Assembly: GCA_947176235.1 (NCBI GenBank)
Contig: CAMWPM010000001.1
Span: 1 to 64,000 of the forward strand
From: an uncultured Bacteroidales bacterium
GTDB lineage: Bacteria; Bacteroidota; Bacteroidia; Bacteroidales; Muribaculaceae
Length of the DNA: 64,000 nt
Direction of reading: 5' to 3'
The notes beneath the pieces were generated by a model. It ran no database searches. It saw nothing but the letters and a program-made list of their open reading frames with translations, and was not told where the DNA came from. Each line of letters begins with the position of its first letter. The first letter of the stretch is position 1. A program made the position numbers and the translations under genes. Of this stretch, positions 35,352 through 45,805 are shown piece after piece.

Positions 35352-37115
35352 ATGTATCGTACTAAAAATTGCGGAGAACTCCGCATATCCGACGCCGGTC
35401 AGAATGTGACTCTGGCTGGTTGGGTGCAACGCTCGCGCAAAATGGGCGGTATGACTTTTGTCGACGTCCGTGATCGTTATGGCATCACTCAGGTTGTTTT
35501 TGACCACGACACAAATGCGGCTCTAAATGACGCCGCTAATAAGCTCGGTCGCGAATTTGTAATTCAGGTTAAAGGTAAAGTTGCCGAGCGCACTTCAAAA
35601 AATCCCAATTTACCCACTGGCGACATCGAAATCATTGCCGACGGTCTCACTGTGCTCAATCGCAGCGAGATTCCGCCTTTCACTATTGAAGAAGAGACCG
35701 ATGGTGGCGATGATATCCGCATGAAATATCGTTATCTCGATCTCCGTCGCCCCAATGTGCGCCGGAATCTTGAACTGCGCCACCGCTTCACCATGGAGGT
35801 GCGCCGCTATCTCGACGGCAAGGGATTCCTTGAGATCGAGACGCCTATGCTTGTCGGTTCTACTCCCGAGGGTGCGCGTGACTTTGTAGTCCCCTCCCGC
35901 ATGAACCATGGTCAGTTCTATGCTCTCCCCCAGTCCCCCCAGACTCTTAAGCAGCTGCTCATGGTCTCCGGTATGGACCGTTATTTCCAGATCGTAAAAT
36001 GTTTCCGTGACGAGGACCTCCGCGCCGACCGTCAGCCCGAGTTTACTCAGATTGACTGCGAGATGAGCTTCGTGGAGCAAAATGATATTATTGAACTCTT
36101 CGAAGGAATGGCAAAACATCTCTTCAAGGAGTTGCGTGGAGTTGAGCTAACCGAGCCTTTCCCCCGTATGCCCTGGGCTGATGCCATGAAATACTATGGT
36201 AGCGACAAGCCCGACACCCGCTTCGACATGAAGTTTGTCGAACTGATGGATATTCTCAAAGGTCATGGGTTCTCCGTATTTGACAACGCGGCTTACATTG
36301 GTGGCATCTGCGCAAAAGGAGCTGCATCATATACCCGCAAGCAGCTCGACCAGCTCACCGAGTTTGTGAAGCGTCCTCAGATAGGCGCTAAAGGTATGGT
36401 CTACGCACGTGTCGAACCCGATGGCTCGGTTAAGTCAAGCGTCGATAAATTTTACTCTCAGGAAGTTCTTCAGCTGATGGCGAAAGCTATGGATGCCGAG
36501 CCCGGCGATCTCATTCTCATTCTGAGTGGAGATGACGCCATGAAGACTCGCAAGCAGCTGTGCGAACTGCGACTGGAGATGGGCAATCGCCTCGGTCTAC
36601 GCGACAAAAACAAATTCTCATGCCTTTGGGTAGTTGACTTCCCGATGTTTGAATGGAGTGACGAGGAGCAGCGCCTCATGGCTATGCATCATCCCTTCAC
36701 CCACCCCAAGGACGAGGACATACCTATGCTTGACACCGATCCTGCAGCAGTCCGCGCCGACGCTTATGATATGGTTGTCAATGGAGTGGAAGTCGGCGGA
36801 GGATCTATCCGTATTCACGACAGCGAACTGCAGGCAAAGATGTTTGAAATCCTTGGATTTACTCCTGAGAAAGCTCAGGAGCAGTTCGGATTCCTCATGA
36901 ATGCCTTTAAGTACGGCGCTCCCCCTCATGGCGGTCTCGCCTATGGTCTTGACCGTTGGGTTTCGCTCTTCGCCGGGCTCGACAGTATCCGTGACTGCAT
37001 CGCTTTCCCCAAGAACAACAGCGGTCGCGACGTCATGCTCGACGCCCCCGCACCTCTCGACCAGAAACAACTTGACGAACTTTCTCTTGAAATAGTGGAA
37101 AAATCCTCTAAATAA
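35352..37115 (+). CDS. aspS: Aspartyl-tRNA synthetase
   Basis: A 587-aa class II synthetase of bacterial type. The N-terminal OB-fold anticodon domain has [26 protein letters not shown]. The catalytic core has [25 protein letters not shown], the motif 2 region [23 protein letters not shown] and motif 3 [11 protein letters not shown]. The bacterial GAD insertion lies between motifs 2 and 3. It follows tRNA-Pro by 25 bases with no terminator between, so it may share the tRNA promoter. Confidence 0.97.
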   Translation: MYRTKNCGELRISDAGQNVTLAGWVQRSRKMGGMTFVDVRDRYGITQVVFDHDTNAALNDAANKLGREFVIQVKGKVAERTSKNPNLPTGDIEIIADGLTVLNRSEIPPFTIEEETDGGDDIRMKYRYLDLRRPNVRRNLELRHRFTMEVRRYLDGKGFLEIETPMLVGSTPEGARDFVVPSRMNHGQFYALPQSPQTLKQLLMVSGMDRYFQIVKCFRDEDLRADRQPEFTQIDCEMSFVEQNDIIELFEGMAKHLFKELRGVELTEPFPRMPWADAMKYYGSDKPDTRFDMKFVELMDILKGHGFSVFDNAAYIGGICAKGAASYTRKQLDQLTEFVKRPQIGAKGMVYARVEPDGSVKSSVDKFYSQEVLQLMAKAMDAEPGDLILILSGDDAMKTRKQLCELRLEMGNRLGLRDKNKFSCLWVVDFPMFEWSDEEQRLMAMHHPFTHPKDEDIPMLDTDPAAVRADAYDMVVNGVEVGGGSIRIHDSELQAKMFEILGFTPEKAQEQFGFLMNAFKYGAPPHGGLAYGLDRWVSLFAGLDSIRDCIAFPKNNSGRDVMLDAPAPLDQKQLDELSLEIVEKSSK

Positions 37116-37125
37116 CTTTTACCCT

Positions 37126-37932
37126 GTGAGTGGCGTGAAAATAAGTCAGATAATCACAACACTCGAGGAGAAGGCACCCTGCTCTACGCAGGCAAGCTTC
37201 GACAACAGCGGTCTACAAGTCGGCGCGATTAACGTCGACTGTAAGGCCGCATTGTTGTGTATTGATGTCACCCCCGACATTGTCCGCGAAGCTATCAACC
37301 TCGGTTGCAATCTGATTATATCCCATCATCCTTTGATTTTTAAGGGTCTAAAATCTATCACCGGTCGTAATCGCGTCGAAAAATGCGTAGAACTGGCTAT
37401 AAAGAATGACGTTACAGTCTACAGTTGTCACACCCCGATTGATCTCGCCTACCGTATCGGCGTCTCTTGGGCAATGGCTGCCAGACTCGGACTCACCAAT
37501 TGCAAAATTCTTGAGTCAGTTGACCCCAAAAATTCTCTTGGATATGGAGTCATTGGATTTTCGCCTGCCGTCGACGCAATCACGTTTGCCGAAAAGGTCA
37601 AGACAGCCTTTCACTCTCCTGTTGTCCGTTGTTCCCGCCCTACTCCAAAGATGCTGCTGCCTGATTCAATCAGGATGGTTGCAGTATTTGGTGGTGCCGG
37701 CTATGATGCCGTTACATTGGCGATCGAGGCGGGAGCGGGAGCGTTTGTGTCTTCCGATACAAAGCACAACTTTTTCCTCGACTATGCCGATCAGATTTTC
37801 ACTGTCGACATCGGACATTACGAAAGCGAAGAGTGTACAAAACAGATTTTTTATGAGATAATTAAGAAAAAATTTCCTAACTTTGCACTCTATTTTTCGC
37901 AAGTCGAGACCAATCCCGTTCAGTACCTTTAG
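37126..37932 (+). CDS. NIF3-like dinuclear metal protein (DUF34)
   Basis: A 268-aa member of the NIF3/YbgI family of ring-forming proteins with a two-metal site. Visible ligands and motifs are SFDNSGLQVG, NLIISHHPLIF (the paired His), SCHTPIDLA and FVSSDTKHN followed later by DIGHYESE. This is the short form without the central PII-like insertion found in forms of about 365 aa. Start is a GTG at 37126, ten bases after aspS; a second GTG at 37135 is also possible. The enzyme activity of the family is unsettled. Confidence 0.88.
   Translation: MSGVKISQIITTLEEKAPCSTQASFDNSGLQVGAINVDCKAALLCIDVTPDIVREAINLGCNLIISHHPLIFKGLKSITGRNRVEKCVELAIKNDVTVYSCHTPIDLAYRIGVSWAMAARLGLTNCKILESVDPKNSLGYGVIGFSPAVDAITFAEKVKTAFHSPVVRCSRPTPKMLLPDSIRMVAVFGGAGYDAVTLAIEAGAGAFVSSDTKHNFFLDYADQIFTVDIGHYESEECTKQIFYEIIKKKFPNFALYFSQVETNPVQYL
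37878..37885 (+). promoter_or_regulatory. -7 box inside the nif3-like gene (TAACTTTG)
   Basis: TAACTTTG lies within the 3' end of the NIF3-like gene, 116 bases before the zinc-ribbon gene. It could start a separate transcript, but no -33 box is seen and it may be chance. Confidence 0.3.
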
Positions 37933-38000
37933 GCTCCGAAATTCTCTACAGCGAATCTTCTGAAAATGAAATATATAAAAATTTAATTCGAAATATCTAT

Positions 38001-38768
38001 ATGGCTACCGACAAGAACAAGCCCGAAAATCTCAGCGTTGAGCAGCGAATGCAGTCGCTCTACAAGCTTCAGACAATTTTCTCCGAAATCGATCGCATCA
38101 AGCAGATTCGCGGTGATCTTCCTCTTGAAGTTAAAGATATTGACGACCACATTGAAGGTCTCCGCACCCGCGTCGCCAACTACACTAAGGAGATTGATGA
38201 GCTCCGCAAGAAGCTCGCTGCTGAAAAGGCAAAAATCGAGGACTCATCTTCAAAGATTGCTCGCTACAAGGAGCAGCTCGACAATGTGAAGAACAATCGT
38301 GAGTTCGACCTTCTCTCAAAGGAAATCGAATTTCAGACTCTTGAAATACAGCTCTGCGAGAAGCACATCAACGAATATAACCACGCTATCGAAAACAAGA
38401 CACGTGAGATTGCACTCACCAATGAGCAGCTTGAGGATCAGACTCACATTCTCAACGAAAAGCGCAGCGAGCTTGAGGAAATCGTGAGCGAGACACGCCA
38501 GGACGAAGAGCGTCTCCGCGAACAGGCAAAAGCACTCGAACCTCGTATCGATGCCCGTACTCTCAATGCCTTCAAGCGCATCCGCAAGAACGCCCGTAAT
38601 GGTCTTGGCATCGTCTACATCCAGCGTAATGCCTGCGGTGGCTGTTTCAACCGCATTCCACCGCAGAAACAGCTTGAAATCCGCATGCACAAGAAAGTTA
38701 TCGTGTGTGAGTATTGTGGCCGCATTCTCATTGATCCTGCTCTCGCCGGCGTTGAAGAAGGCAAATAA
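38001..38768 (+). CDS. Coiled-coil protein with C4 zinc ribbon
   Basis: A 255-aa protein. Residues of about 15-185 form a long antiparallel coiled coil (EGLRTRVANYTKEIDELRKKLAAEKAKIEDSSS is typical). The C-terminus is a four-cysteine zinc ribbon, ACGGCFNRIPPQ then CEYCGRILI. This matches the CT398/DUF164 type, which commonly sits next to nif3-like genes, as it does here (68 bases). CT398 homologues have been linked to RNA polymerase-related or secretion functions; no function is proven for this one. Confidence 0.88.
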   Translation: MATDKNKPENLSVEQRMQSLYKLQTIFSEIDRIKQIRGDLPLEVKDIDDHIEGLRTRVANYTKEIDELRKKLAAEKAKIEDSSSKIARYKEQLDNVKNNREFDLLSKEIEFQTLEIQLCEKHINEYNHAIENKTREIALTNEQLEDQTHILNEKRSELEEIVSETRQDEERLREQAKALEPRIDARTLNAFKRIRKNARNGLGIVYIQRNACGGCFNRIPPQKQLEIRMHKKVIVCEYCGRILIDPALAGVEEGK

Positions 38769-38824
38769 CCTCTCCCCCGTTTCACTCCCATTCATTTCAC
38801 ACACACGTTGCTTTTAGGTACAAA

Positions 38825-40012
38825 ATGAAGTTATTACAGTCTAAATTAGCACAGTACACTGCTCCCCAGGAGGCTAAAGCCGCCGGAGTATATCCCTATT
38901 TCCGCGCCATCTCGAGCGAACAGGATTCCGAAGTTATCATCAATGGCCGCAAAGTGCTGATGTTCGGATCCAACTGTTACTCCGGTCTCGTCAACGATCC
39001 CCGCATCAAGGAAGCCGCTATCGAGGCAATCAGGAAGTATGGTACTGGTTGCGCCGGTTCTCCGTTCCTTAATGGCACTCTTGACCTCCACAAAAAACTT
39101 GAAGCTCGACTTGCCGAATACACAGGTAAGGAGGACGTAATGATTTACTCCACCGGTTTTGAAGTAAATCTCGGTGTCGTTTCATGTCTCACCGGTCGTG
39201 AAGACTACATTATCTGGGACGAGCAGGATCATGCGTCGATCATCGAGGGTCGTCGTCTCTCTTTCAGCCAGTCGCTAAAATACAAGCACAATGATATGGA
39301 GTCTCTTGAAAAGCAGCTCCAGAAGTGCGATCCCGACAAAGTGAAACTGATTGTCACCGATGGAGTATTCTCCATGGAAGGCGACGTCGCCAATCTCCCG
39401 GAAATAGTTCGCCTCGCCAAGAAATACAATGCCTCCGTCATGGTTGATGAAGCTCACGGTATTGGTGTATTTGGTCGTGGCGGACGTGGCACTTGCGATC
39501 ACTTTGGTGTAAGCAAGGATGTCGATCTCATCATGGGTACGTTCTCCAAGTCCTTTGCATCACTCGGTGGATTCATCGCCACTGACAAGGAAATCACGAA
39601 TTTCCTCCGTCACCACTCCCGCTCCTATATCTTTACGGCAAGTATTACACCCGCCTCCACCGCCGCGGCTCTTGCTGCCATTGACATTATGGAGAAAGAA
39701 CCTGAACGTCAGGAGCACCTTTGGGAAATCACTAAGTACGCCCTCGACGGATTCCGCGCGATGGGTTGCGAGATCGGTCACACTTCCACCCCGATCATCC
39801 CGCTTTACATTCGTGATAACTTCAAGACATTCCAGGTCACTCGCGATCTGCTCGAGGAAGGTATTTTTGTCAACCCGGTTGTTTCGCCCGCAGTAGCTCC
39901 TCAGGACACGCTGATTCGCTTTAGCCTGATGGCTACGCACACGAAGGATCAGGTGACCACTGCTCTCGAAAAGATTCAGAAAGTATTCAAAGCTCGCGAA
40001 GTATTGAAATAA
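38825..40012 (+). CDS. spt: Serine palmitoyltransferase
   Basis: A PLP enzyme of the alpha-oxoamine synthase family (395 aa) that condenses serine with an acyl-CoA to 3-ketosphinganine, the first step of sphingolipid synthesis in Bacteroidales. The cofactor Lys is K242 in GTFSKSFASLGG. The PLP-stacking region is DEQDHASI, and VMVDEAHGIGVFG holds the Asp/His pair. AKB ligase (Kbl) and BioF are close relatives, but the N-terminal pattern YPYFRAISSEQDSEVIINGRK is that of the Bacteroidales Spt group. It follows the zinc-ribbon gene by 56 bases. A nonulosonate cluster starts 165 bases downstream. Confidence 0.88.
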   Translation: MKLLQSKLAQYTAPQEAKAAGVYPYFRAISSEQDSEVIINGRKVLMFGSNCYSGLVNDPRIKEAAIEAIRKYGTGCAGSPFLNGTLDLHKKLEARLAEYTGKEDVMIYSTGFEVNLGVVSCLTGREDYIIWDEQDHASIIEGRRLSFSQSLKYKHNDMESLEKQLQKCDPDKVKLIVTDGVFSMEGDVANLPEIVRLAKKYNASVMVDEAHGIGVFGRGGRGTCDHFGVSKDVDLIMGTFSKSFASLGGFIATDKEITNFLRHHSRSYIFTASITPASTAAALAAIDIMEKEPERQEHLWEITKYALDGFRAMGCEIGHTSTPIIPLYIRDNFKTFQVTRDLLEEGIFVNPVVSPAVAPQDTLIRFSLMATHTKDQVTTALEKIQKVFKAREVLK

Positions 40013-40177
40013 AGTATTTGCGGCCGTATTGACGGTTATTCTCATCTTTGAATCCTAATCATTCTTGCGGGCTTTATATGCAGCCGGTCTCCGGGTACGT
40101 ATGAGGTCCGCAATTTGTTTCTGCAATCATTTCCTCATTCATTTCTCCTCGATTTATCTTTTACTGCTCCTCTAACG

Positions 40178-40932
40178 ATGAAGAAAGCTATAATCATTCA
40201 GGCACGGATTGGATCTACAAGAATGCCGGGAAAAATTCTTTTGCCATTTTTCGGCGATGAGACAATTTTATCAATAATTCTCTCACGACTCATTTCATCT
40301 TTCCCCGATATTCCCGTCGTTGTTGCCACCTCAGCCGATTCTGCCAATGACCCTCTTGCATCGGAAGCTGTCCGCCTCGGAGCTATATGTTTTAGAGGCG
40401 ATGAGAACGATGTATTGTCACGCTTCTTAGGAGCGGCTGAAATGATCGGTGCCGAAGCCATTATCCGTGTTTGCAGCGATAATCCGTTTCTTTCTGCCGA
40501 AGCGGTTGCCAGGGAATTTCAAGCCCTCGAATCCCCCATCTCCCCTGATTACGTCGGATTCTGGGTCAACGATCGCCCGAACATTCTCACACACCATGGT
40601 TTCTACCCTGAGGGCGTAACTGTAGAAGCCTTGCGCAAAGTATGTGCACTCACCCGGGAATCGCTCTATCATGAACATGTCACCAATTTCATTTACACTC
40701 ACCCCGACTTATTCAAAATCCTTTGGCTAAGTCCCGACCCCGCTCTAAATGGCAGGAATGATCTGCGGTTGACTATTGATACGCCTGATGATTTTGAGGC
40801 AGCCCGACGCATTTACGGAGAAATGATTTCTGATGAAATTCCTCTCACCATCGCTAACGTCGTGAATCACATTGACTCTGCGGATCCAGAACTTATCGAG
40901 TCAATGAAATGTCAAATTGACAGAAATTCAAA

Positions 40933-40936
<4 letters not shown>
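40178..40936 (+). CDS. CMP-sugar (probably CMP-KDN) cytidylyltransferase
   Basis: A 252-aa nucleotidyltransferase with the N-terminal nucleotide-binding motif IIQARIGSTRMPGKIL, as in SpsF and related CMP-sugar synthetases, and RVCSDNPF and LRLTIDTPDDF downstream. Together with the next two genes it completes the three enzymes of KDN synthesis and activation: it should join CMP to KDN. The start at 40178 is used because the motif begins there; the longer frame from 40115 adds 21 hydrophobic residues that look accidental. Its stop overlaps the next start (ATGA at 40933). Confidence 0.82.
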
Positions 40937-42500
<1,564 letters not shown>

Positions 42501-42548
42501 AAAAAATCTATAGCTCTACACTGAAACTAAGCGCAGATAGTCTAATAA

Positions 42549-43379
42549 ATGGAATCAAAATTTTCAGAGAATATAGCAATCGTAGGCAGACAGAATTTCC
42601 CTGCATCGTTCCTTCTCGATCGTCTCGACCTTGATCCGGAAATAAATCCGCAACGGCCGGATTCGGTTGTCATTGTCCCCGACAGGTACTCTTCTGATCA
42701 CTCCTCGATTCTTCGTGAACTTGCCTCTGTCGATTTCTCGGACGTCAGATGCGTCACTCTCCTCTCCTCCACAGATATTTACAATCTCTCGTCCGCTGAA
42801 ATGGCTGACGAATCCTCTCCCATCCTCCCGTCTTCACCATGGAAGGTTCTGGAAGACCAGGTTAGCGGAATAGTTTCCCCCCACACATCCATACGCCTCA
42901 TAATCCTGCGCCTGCCTCTGATTGTTGGCACAGGAATGAAGGGCATTCTGGCAGAAATCGCAGCCGGGATAATGGGAGGGACCTATCGTCATATCCTTCC
43001 TGCTCACTCTGAAGCCCGTCATAGCGTCATTCATGCATCTGATATTTCCGGCATCCTCCCATATCTGATTGATTCCGAAGCACAGGGAATATTTAATCTG
43101 ACTGACCGACAACACCCGACTACGGAGCAGATTGCCGAGGCAATTGCTTGGCGAATTGATCATAAACGCATTTATTCAGTTCCGGCTAAGTGGCAGAAGC
43201 CCCTTGCCCGTCTTGCCAAAATAATTGGCTGGGAAGCATATTCCCCCGCACGCCTCTCTTTCCTATCCACTACTTTTACATTTTCCGACGAACGTATCCG
43301 ACACGAATTACCGGAATATTGTCCGACCTCAGTGACCGGATATCTCAAAAATCACGACTACGACAATGACCGCATTTGA
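42549..43379 (+). CDS. Degenerate extended SDR (NAD-epimerase-like) protein
   Basis: A 276-aa protein that follows the fold pattern of extended short-chain dehydrogenases: VTLLSSTDIYN, LRLPLIVGTGMKG, VIHASDISGILPYLI and GIFNLTDRQHPTTEQIAEAIA. The N-terminal GxxGxxG of the NAD site is missing (NIAIVGRQNFPAS instead), and the YxxxK catalytic pair is not in its place (SPWKVLEDQ). It may bind a nucleotide sugar without catalysis, or act by an altered mechanism. It is within the KDN cluster, 48 bases after the phosphatase, and overlaps the next gene by 14 bases. Confidence 0.75.
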   Translation: MESKFSENIAIVGRQNFPASFLLDRLDLDPEINPQRPDSVVIVPDRYSSDHSSILRELASVDFSDVRCVTLLSSTDIYNLSSAEMADESSPILPSSPWKVLEDQVSGIVSPHTSIRLIILRLPLIVGTGMKGILAEIAAGIMGGTYRHILPAHSEARHSVIHASDISGILPYLIDSEAQGIFNLTDRQHPTTEQIAEAIAWRIDHKRIYSVPAKWQKPLARLAKIIGWEAYSPARLSFLSTTFTFSDERIRHELPEYCPTSVTGYLKNHDYDNDRI

Positions 43380-44214
43380 CCGCATAAGCTCCGCATTTTC
43401 GCTCTCCGGTTCCTCGATTATGAGCTTGGGTAAAATTCTTCTCCAGTCCGGCAGAAGCACCATAAAGAGCGAAAAACGCGATACTCCCATCATAATAATG
43501 GGTAACGGACCGTCCCTGCGTGACGCGATAGAGAATAATCTTGCCACTCTACAGAGTCTTCCCACTCTCGCCGTCAACTGGGCTGGAAATACCGACGAAT
43601 TTCGCATTATTAAGCCACGTTACTATGTGCTTGCCGATCCTTTTTTCTTTGTAAACGTGGAAGAAGGGCTGGTGGCTCGACTCGTGAAAAATCTCAATTC
43701 AATTGATTTCCCCCTCACGCTCTTTGTCCCCGCTAACAAGGCTAAAATAGCCCGGAAAATATTCACAAACAGGTTTATTGATATCGACACATTCAACTGC
43801 GTGGGAGTGGAAGGATTTTCATGGCTTGAAAATCTCGCTTATAAGAATGGTTGGGGAATGCCACGGCCTCGCAATGTCATGATTCCGTCTATAATGATAG
43901 CGCTCGCGCTCGGCTACAAGGAAATATATCTTGTAGGAGCTGACCATTCATGGTCACAGACCTTGTCTGTTGATGATCAGAATCGGGTTGTATCAATTCA
44001 ACCACACTTCTATAAGGATGAAGCAGCGGATCGAAATGTTATTGCTGTCCATCAGAAATATCGTCTGCACGAGATTATTTATAGCCTATATATTGCATTC
44101 CGATCTTATCATCAGATAGCTCGGTACGCATCAAAAATTCAAGCAGACATCTTTAATTCCACACCCGGAAGCTTCATTGATGCTTTTCCTCGTCGGTCAC
44201 TACCCGCCTTCTGA
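43366..44214 (+). CDS. DUF115/GT42-like protein, candidate nonulosonate transferase
   Basis: A 282-aa soluble protein. PIIIMGNGPSL at about 41-51 and ALALGYKEIYLVGADHSW at about 179-196 are the two signature blocks shared by DUF115 (MptE/Maf-like) proteins and GT42 sialyltransferases such as Campylobacter Cst-II. Both groups are connected with transfer or handling of sialic-acid-like sugars or pterins. An HFYKD block and a C-terminal GSFIDAFPRR follow. Position as the last gene of a CMP-KDN cluster favours a glycosyltransferase using CMP-KDN; this is inference. It is followed by a strong terminator. Confidence 0.7.
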   Translation: MTAFDRISSAFSLSGSSIMSLGKILLQSGRSTIKSEKRDTPIIIMGNGPSLRDAIENNLATLQSLPTLAVNWAGNTDEFRIIKPRYYVLADPFFFVNVEEGLVARLVKNLNSIDFPLTLFVPANKAKIARKIFTNRFIDIDTFNCVGVEGFSWLENLAYKNGWGMPRPRNVMIPSIMIALALGYKEIYLVGADHSWSQTLSVDDQNRVVSIQPHFYKDEAADRNVIAVHQKYRLHEIIYSLYIAFRSYHQIARYASKIQADIFNSTPGSFIDAFPRRSLPAF

Positions 44215-44333
44215 GATTTCGTTATTTCCTGACCAGATCAAATCTACCACAAAATATCAAATTCTCAGCTAATATTTGAGGGAGCAAATCTATTGATTGT
44301 ATAAAACAATACAATTGTAACACCGCTTGCAAC

Positions 44334-44372
44334 AAAAAAGAGCAGTCTTAAGACTTGAGACTGCTCTTTTTT
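44334..44372 (+). terminator. Terminator of the KDN cluster
   Basis: AAAAAAGAGCAGTCT (44334-44348) pairs perfectly with AGACTGCTCTTTTTT (44358-44372), 15 bp, with a 9-nt loop and the T-run as part of the stem. Confidence 0.93.
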
Positions 44373-44455
44373 GTTATTTAATACCTGTATATAATACAAA
44401 AATCATAGAATTTTACGATAAAATTACATTTGTAACAAAAATAATTGGATTTTTA

Positions 44456-44487
44456 TTTGCACATGAACTTTTATTGAACTACTTTTG
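44456..44487 (+). promoter_or_regulatory. Orphan promoter (TTTG-N20-TACTTTTG)
   Basis: TTTG (44456-44459), 20 bases, TACTTTTG (44480-44487). Both boxes and the spacing fit, yet no gene starts within 650 bases downstream. It may drive a small RNA or a long leader of the HTH gene. Confidence 0.45.
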
Positions 44488-44746
44488 TAATATAAATGAA
44501 ACACATCATTACAAGAGGACATTCACAGATTGAGAATAACCACAGAATTTAGATGATTTGCAATTATTAATCGTGTAATAATTTGGATTTGAACATAAGG
44601 TTCACAAATGCATCTATCTCGACAAAATACCATGAGAATAATTTGAAAATCCATCAATTTACAGCCGATAATTATTAAACGTAATTGTAAACAACTCTAA
44701 AATTAACACAAAATCATAGTCCCCGAATATCGATTAAGTTTGAGAA

Positions 44747-45098
44747 TTTACAAATTTACAATATTTACAAAAGAGAAAAACACACCGTTAATTATATTTC
44801 ACAATATATATAATACCCAAATTCCCAGTATTTTACGATTATTATCTTACGTTTTGGTTTAATGTTTTTCTATTGTAAGACATTAAACCAACTTAAACAT
44901 GTAAAAATGCCAATCATACATGATTATAATCAAATAATTATATAGAACAATATAAACTATTGGTTTAAATTCATCCATATATATTCATTTACTATATTAC
45001 TTTTGTAAACAATCCCAATCTTATGCTATTTACAAATTAAACCGAATCGTTTACCAAAGTGAATTTACAATTTTTCATTCAAAATTTTGTGTTTACAA
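44747..45098. repeat. Six TTTACAA boxes
   Basis: TTTACAA occurs on the plus strand at 44747, 44755, 44764, 45029, 45064 and 45092. The first three are spaced 8 and 9 bp apart. The complement TTGTAAA is also present, near 44686 and 45003. The last boxes lie just upstream of and within the HTH gene promoter, so they could be binding sites of that regulator. Confidence 0.45.
44854..44891. repeat. 12-bp perfect inverted repeat
   Basis: TTGGTTTAATGT (44854-44865) and ACATTAAACCAA (44880-44891) around a 14-nt spacer. Single half-site-like copies occur nearby (TTGGTTTAAA near 44960 and ATTAAACCGAA near 45037). There is no T-run, so an operator or an RNA fold is more likely than a terminator. Confidence 0.5.
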
Positions 45099-45116
45099 AA
45101 TAATTGATTACATTTG
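45086..45116 (+). promoter_or_regulatory. HTH gene promoter (TTTG-N19-TACATTTG)
   Basis: TTTG (45086-45089), 19 bases, TACATTTG (45109-45116): a full match to the Bacteroidales consensus. Transcription should start near 45123, 26 bases before the ATG. A TTTACAA box (45092-45098) lies between the two promoter boxes. Confidence 0.7.
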
Positions 45117-45148
45117 CATATTGAAAATTACAAACACAAACACGAAAA

Positions 45149-45754
45149 ATGGACATTGTTTCCCGTCTAAAACGCTTTCTTCAGGAATCTGGCATACCAA
45201 ACTCTCAGTTTGCCGATGCTTGTCGCATTCCCCGCCCTACTTTGTCACAAATCCTTAACGGCAGGAATAAAAAGATCAGCGATGAACTCATTGCCAAGAT
45301 TCATGAGGCATTTCCTAATCTTTCCATCATGTGGTTGATGTTTGGCGAAGGAGAGATGGGAATTGACGGAAATATTGAAATCTCAGCGGCTCAAAAAAGT
45401 GATATATTCAACTTTGATTCACAACAGTCTGCTGATGATCAGCAATTTGATTCAGCGAATAGCTTTCCTCAATCGCTCTTCGAAACTACTTCAAATAGAT
45501 TTTCGCCGGAATTTTTGGAAAATCATTCATCCTCTGCATCGGCAATAGGCGTCGATTCTATTGATTTTTCGGTTCCGCCATCTAAGAACGAATCCTCCTC
45601 GCAAAAACCTCTGACGTCTGTCCCTCCTGTAGCCTCAACTGATGGTGCGACTGGTGCTGTCAGCATTGCCACCGACCTCTCGAAGAAAATTACAAATATT
45701 GTTGTATTTTATAGCGACAACAGTTTCCAGTCCTTCTCTCCCTCCGACCGTTAG
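45149..45754 (+). CDS. HTH (XRE-like) DNA-binding protein with disordered tail
   Basis: A 201-aa protein. Residues 1-70 form a lambda-repressor-type helix-turn-helix (SRLKRFLQESGIPNSQFADACRIPRPTLSQILNGRNKKISDELI in pattern) and end with the NLSIMWLMFGEGEM block seen in phage-repressor-like regulators. The remaining 130 residues are rich in Ser, Gln, Asp and Pro and look disordered, apart from a short C-terminal strand (KKITNIVVFYSDNSFQSF). It has its own promoter and a terminator, and is followed by pyrK with a separate promoter. TTTACAA boxes in its upstream region may be its own sites. Confidence 0.82.
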   Translation: MDIVSRLKRFLQESGIPNSQFADACRIPRPTLSQILNGRNKKISDELIAKIHEAFPNLSIMWLMFGEGEMGIDGNIEISAAQKSDIFNFDSQQSADDQQFDSANSFPQSLFETTSNRFSPEFLENHSSSASAIGVDSIDFSVPPSKNESSSQKPLTSVPPVASTDGATGAVSIATDLSKKITNIVVFYSDNSFQSFSPSDR

Positions 45755-45805
45755 TTATTTTTACTTTACTATCTACATTTTTTATATTCACAATAATGTT
45801 TTATG

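Larger units (their letters stand above)
44215..45148. other. AT-rich non-coding region with repeated boxes
   Basis: About 930 bases without a convincing gene. From left to right it holds a terminator (44334-44372), a complete orphan promoter (44456-44487), three close TTTACAA boxes (44747-44770), a 12-bp perfect inverted repeat (44854-44891), three more TTTACAA boxes (45029, 45064, 45092) and the promoter of the HTH gene (45086-45116). Base composition is far richer in A and T than the flanking genes. Confidence 0.6.

Noticed and set aside
37126..37932. NIF3-like gene as a truncated gene
   Set aside because: Although shorter than 365-aa forms, both metal-binding ends are present, as in the 250-270 aa YbgI-type short form.
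44327..44533. 68-codon frame after the KDN cluster
   Set aside because: It contains the perfect terminator stem of that cluster and has no protein-like features.
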